From: Fontibacterium medardense
Lineage (GTDB): Bacteria > Pseudomonadota > Alphaproteobacteria > Pelagibacterales > Pelagibacteraceae
Direction of reading: 5' to 3'
Length of the DNA stretch: 64,000 bases
Assembly (NCBI GenBank): GCA_965235075.1
Contig: OZ249404.1
Location: forward strand, 496,001-560,000
The position numbers and the translations under genes were made by a program. Shown piece after piece: positions 62,211 through 64,000 of the stretch. Positions within the stretch are counted from its first letter, which is position 1. Every line of letters starts with the position of its first letter. The notes beneath the pieces are model-generated. The model saw nothing but the letters and a program-made list of their open reading frames with translations. It ran no database searches and was not told where the DNA came from.

Positions 62211-63997
62211 TCTTTTTTAACTAATTTAATATTTAATTCTTTTAATTGTTTTTCAGAAACATCTGATGGAGCATTCATCATTAAATCTTGAGCATTTTGA
62301 TTTAATGGAAACATAGTAACTTCCCTTATATTTTTCTCACCAGCCAACAACATGATAATTCGATCAATTCCTGGAGCTATTCCTCCATGCGGTGGCGCAC
62401 CATAGGATAAAGCATTAATCATACCGCTAAATTTATTATCAACTTCCTCTTTCGAATAACCAGCAATTTTAAATAATTTATACATTAATTCTGGAACATG
62501 GTTTCTAATTGCTCCAGATGAAAGCTCGATGCCATTACAAACAATATCATACTGGTAAGCCAATAATTCTAATGGGTCTGTTTTATCAATAAGTTCCATC
62601 GGTGTTTGTGGCATAGAAAATGGATTATGACTAAAATCAATTTTCTTATCAATTTCATTATATTCAAACATTGGATAATCAGTGACCCAACAAAATTCAA
62701 ACACGTTATCTTTGATTAATTCTAAATTTTTTGCAATCTCAGTTCTTGCCCACGCTGAAAATTTTTCGGCATTTTTTTTAATATCGCATACAAAGAATAT
62801 AGCATCACCACCACCAGCATTAATTTTTTTACACAAAGTGTTTATTGCATCTTCCGAAAAAAATTTAGCTATAGGTCCTTTTCCTTCTAGTTTTCCGTTA
62901 TTGCTTTCAAGAATAATATAACCTAGTCCTGAAGCACCTTCTGTTTTTGCTCCTTTATCCAAGTTATCAAAAAAACTTCTTGGTTTAAAAGAAACATTTT
63001 TTGCAACAACACATCTTACTACTGACTTTTTTTGGATCAACTTTTTAAATATTTCTAATTTAACATCTTCTCTTTCAAAAATTTCGGTAACATCACTAAT
63101 TTCAATTGGATTTCTTAAGTCTGGCTTATCTGTTCCAAACTTTAACATTGCATCTTTATATTTAAATCTTTTGAATGGAGTTTTGCTAATCGAATAACCT
63201 TTGCTAAATTTTGTAAAAACCTCATGAAGTAATGGTTCCACTACTTGAAATACATCTTCTTGCTCAACAAAAGACATCTCAATATCTAATTGATAAAATT
63301 CACCTGGACTTCTGTCTGCTCTTGCATCTTCATCTCTAAAGCACGGTGCAATTTGAAAGTATCGATCAAAACCAGACACCATAATCAATTGTTTAAATTG
63401 TTGAGGTGCTTGCGGCAAAGCGTAAAACTTTCCAGGATTTAATCTGCTAGGAACTAGAAAATCTCTTGCTCCTTCAGGACTAGAAGAGGTTAAAATTGGC
63501 GTTTGATACTCTAAGAATCCAAGGCTCTCCATTTTTTTTCTAATAAATGAAATAACATTAGATCTTAAAATAATATTTTGATGTAATTTTTTTCTTCTTA
63601 AATCTAAATAACGATACTTTAATCTTATCTCTTCTGAATATTCTTGATCGCTAAAAACTGGCAAAGGAAGTTCTTTTGTTGAGCCCAATAAATTAAAATT
63701 TTTAACTAAAACTTCAATAGAACCTGTTGCAAGTTCTTTATTAATCGTCTCTGAAGTTCTTGCAACAACTTTCCCCTCTATTCGAATAACTGTTTCTAAT
63801 TTAATTTTCTCTAGTGATGAAAAATGTTCATTTTTATTGTCGATGACACACTGCGTCATTCCATAGTGGTCTCGCAAATCAATAAATAACAAATTACCAT
63901 GGTCTCGCTTTTTATGAATCCATCCGGACAGAATAGTTTGCTTACCAATATTATTAATTGTAAGTTCTGCGCAATTGTGAGTTCTATATTTATTCAA
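62207..63997 (-). CDS. aspS: Aspartyl-tRNA synthetase
   Basis: Class II synthetase charging tRNA-Asp, possibly also tRNA-Asn. The 596 aa bacterial-type protein has the N-terminal OB-fold (SGWIHKKRDHGNLLFIDLRD), motif 2 (FRDEDARADRSPGEFYQLDIE), the bacterial GAD insertion domain (about residues 285-420) and motif 3 (GGIAPGIDRIIML). The start appears to be TTG at 63997, which places MNKYRTHNC as the N-terminus in line with family starts (KYRTH); the window ends 3 bases upstream, so an earlier start cannot be excluded. Confidence 0.95.
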   Translation of the reverse strand: MNKYRTHNCAELTINNIGKQTILSGWIHKKRDHGNLLFIDLRDHYGMTQCVIDNKNEHFSSLEKIKLETVIRIEGKVVARTSETINKELATGSIEVLVKNFNLLGSTKELPLPVFSDQEYSEEIRLKYRYLDLRRKKLHQNIILRSNVISFIRKKMESLGFLEYQTPILTSSSPEGARDFLVPSRLNPGKFYALPQAPQQFKQLIMVSGFDRYFQIAPCFRDEDARADRSPGEFYQLDIEMSFVEQEDVFQVVEPLLHEVFTKFSKGYSISKTPFKRFKYKDAMLKFGTDKPDLRNPIEISDVTEIFEREDVKLEIFKKLIQKKSVVRCVVAKNVSFKPRSFFDNLDKGAKTEGASGLGYIILESNNGKLEGKGPIAKFFSEDAINTLCKKINAGGGDAIFFVCDIKKNAEKFSAWARTEIAKNLELIKDNVFEFCWVTDYPMFEYNEIDKKIDFSHNPFSMPQTPMELIDKTDPLELLAYQYDIVCNGIELSSGAIRNHVPELMYKLFKIAGYSKEEVDNKFSGMINALSYGAPPHGGIAPGIDRIIMLLAGEKNIREVTMFPLNQNAQDLMMNAPSDVSEKQLKELNIKLVKKD

Positions 63998-64000
63998 ATC

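Noticed and set aside
1..64000. CRISPR arrays, insertion sequences, prophage or genomic-island boundaries
   Set aside because: No regularly spaced repeats, transposase or integrase genes, or composition breaks were seen; the single tRNA has no adjacent integrase or duplicated end.

Overview
The window is a dense, AT-rich (roughly 30% G+C by eye) stretch of a streamlined alphaproteobacterial chromosome. Gene content and order fit the SAR11/Pelagibacterales lineage or a similarly reduced marine alphaproteobacterium. Supporting traits are alphaproteobacterial gene neighbourhoods (nuoA-N followed by birA, coaX, rnj, DUF1467, proS, lolC, lolD, dnaE; and rpsB to lpxB), an NDUFA12-like complex I accessory subunit, a short prolyl-tRNA synthetase, spacers of a few bases, many stop/start overlaps, and a structured, relatively GC-rich leader before rpsB. 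I see no phage, transposon, CRISPR, plasmid or toxin-antitoxin signature. There is no gene-free stretch above about 300 bases once prfB is recognised as a frameshifted gene. Most of the window is core metabolism and cell biology.

Layout. 19-2736 (+): gltX and gltA. 2740-13890 (-): a long run read from rpsB (with its leader RNA) through tsf, frr, uppS, cdsA, dxr, bamA, lpxD, fabZ, lpxA, lpxI and lpxB, joining translation, isoprenoid and phospholipid synthesis, outer-membrane protein assembly and lipid A. 13943-23974 (-): dnaE, lolD, lolC, proS, a DUF1467 protein, RNase J, coaX and birA, directly downstream of the complete 14-gene complex I operon nuoA-nuoN (23975-37726). 37838-41674: a TPR lipoprotein-like or periplasmic protein, a quinone oxidoreductase, a small membrane protein, tRNA-Thr(UGU), zapE and NAD kinase. 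41664-48977 (-): an iscR-led SUF iron-sulfur operon that could supply complex I. 49109-55535: an alpha/beta hydrolase, anmK, tyrS, an AsmA-like protein and prfB. 55713-64000: rne, thiG/thiS, aroQ-accB-accC, the NDUFA12-like subunit, a stand-alone protein related to the C-terminal region of NrdJ, and aspS.

The most interesting points are regulatory RNA/DNA and domain-level oddities rather than a new operon system: (1) the rpsB leader can fold into a 7-bp stem enclosing two hairpins, with a pseudoknot that pairs directly with the Shine-Dalgarno sequence; (2) prfB uses a programmed +1 frameshift with an E. coli-like site; (3) RNase E has no cysteine at all, so the Zn-link is absent, and it carries an acidic insert in its S1 domain; (4) an IscR type-1-like operator overlaps the suf promoter; (5) a free-standing NrdJ C-terminal-like protein has lost the redox cysteines; (6) pyrH, rseP and skp are absent from positions where they are normally embedded in conserved clusters.
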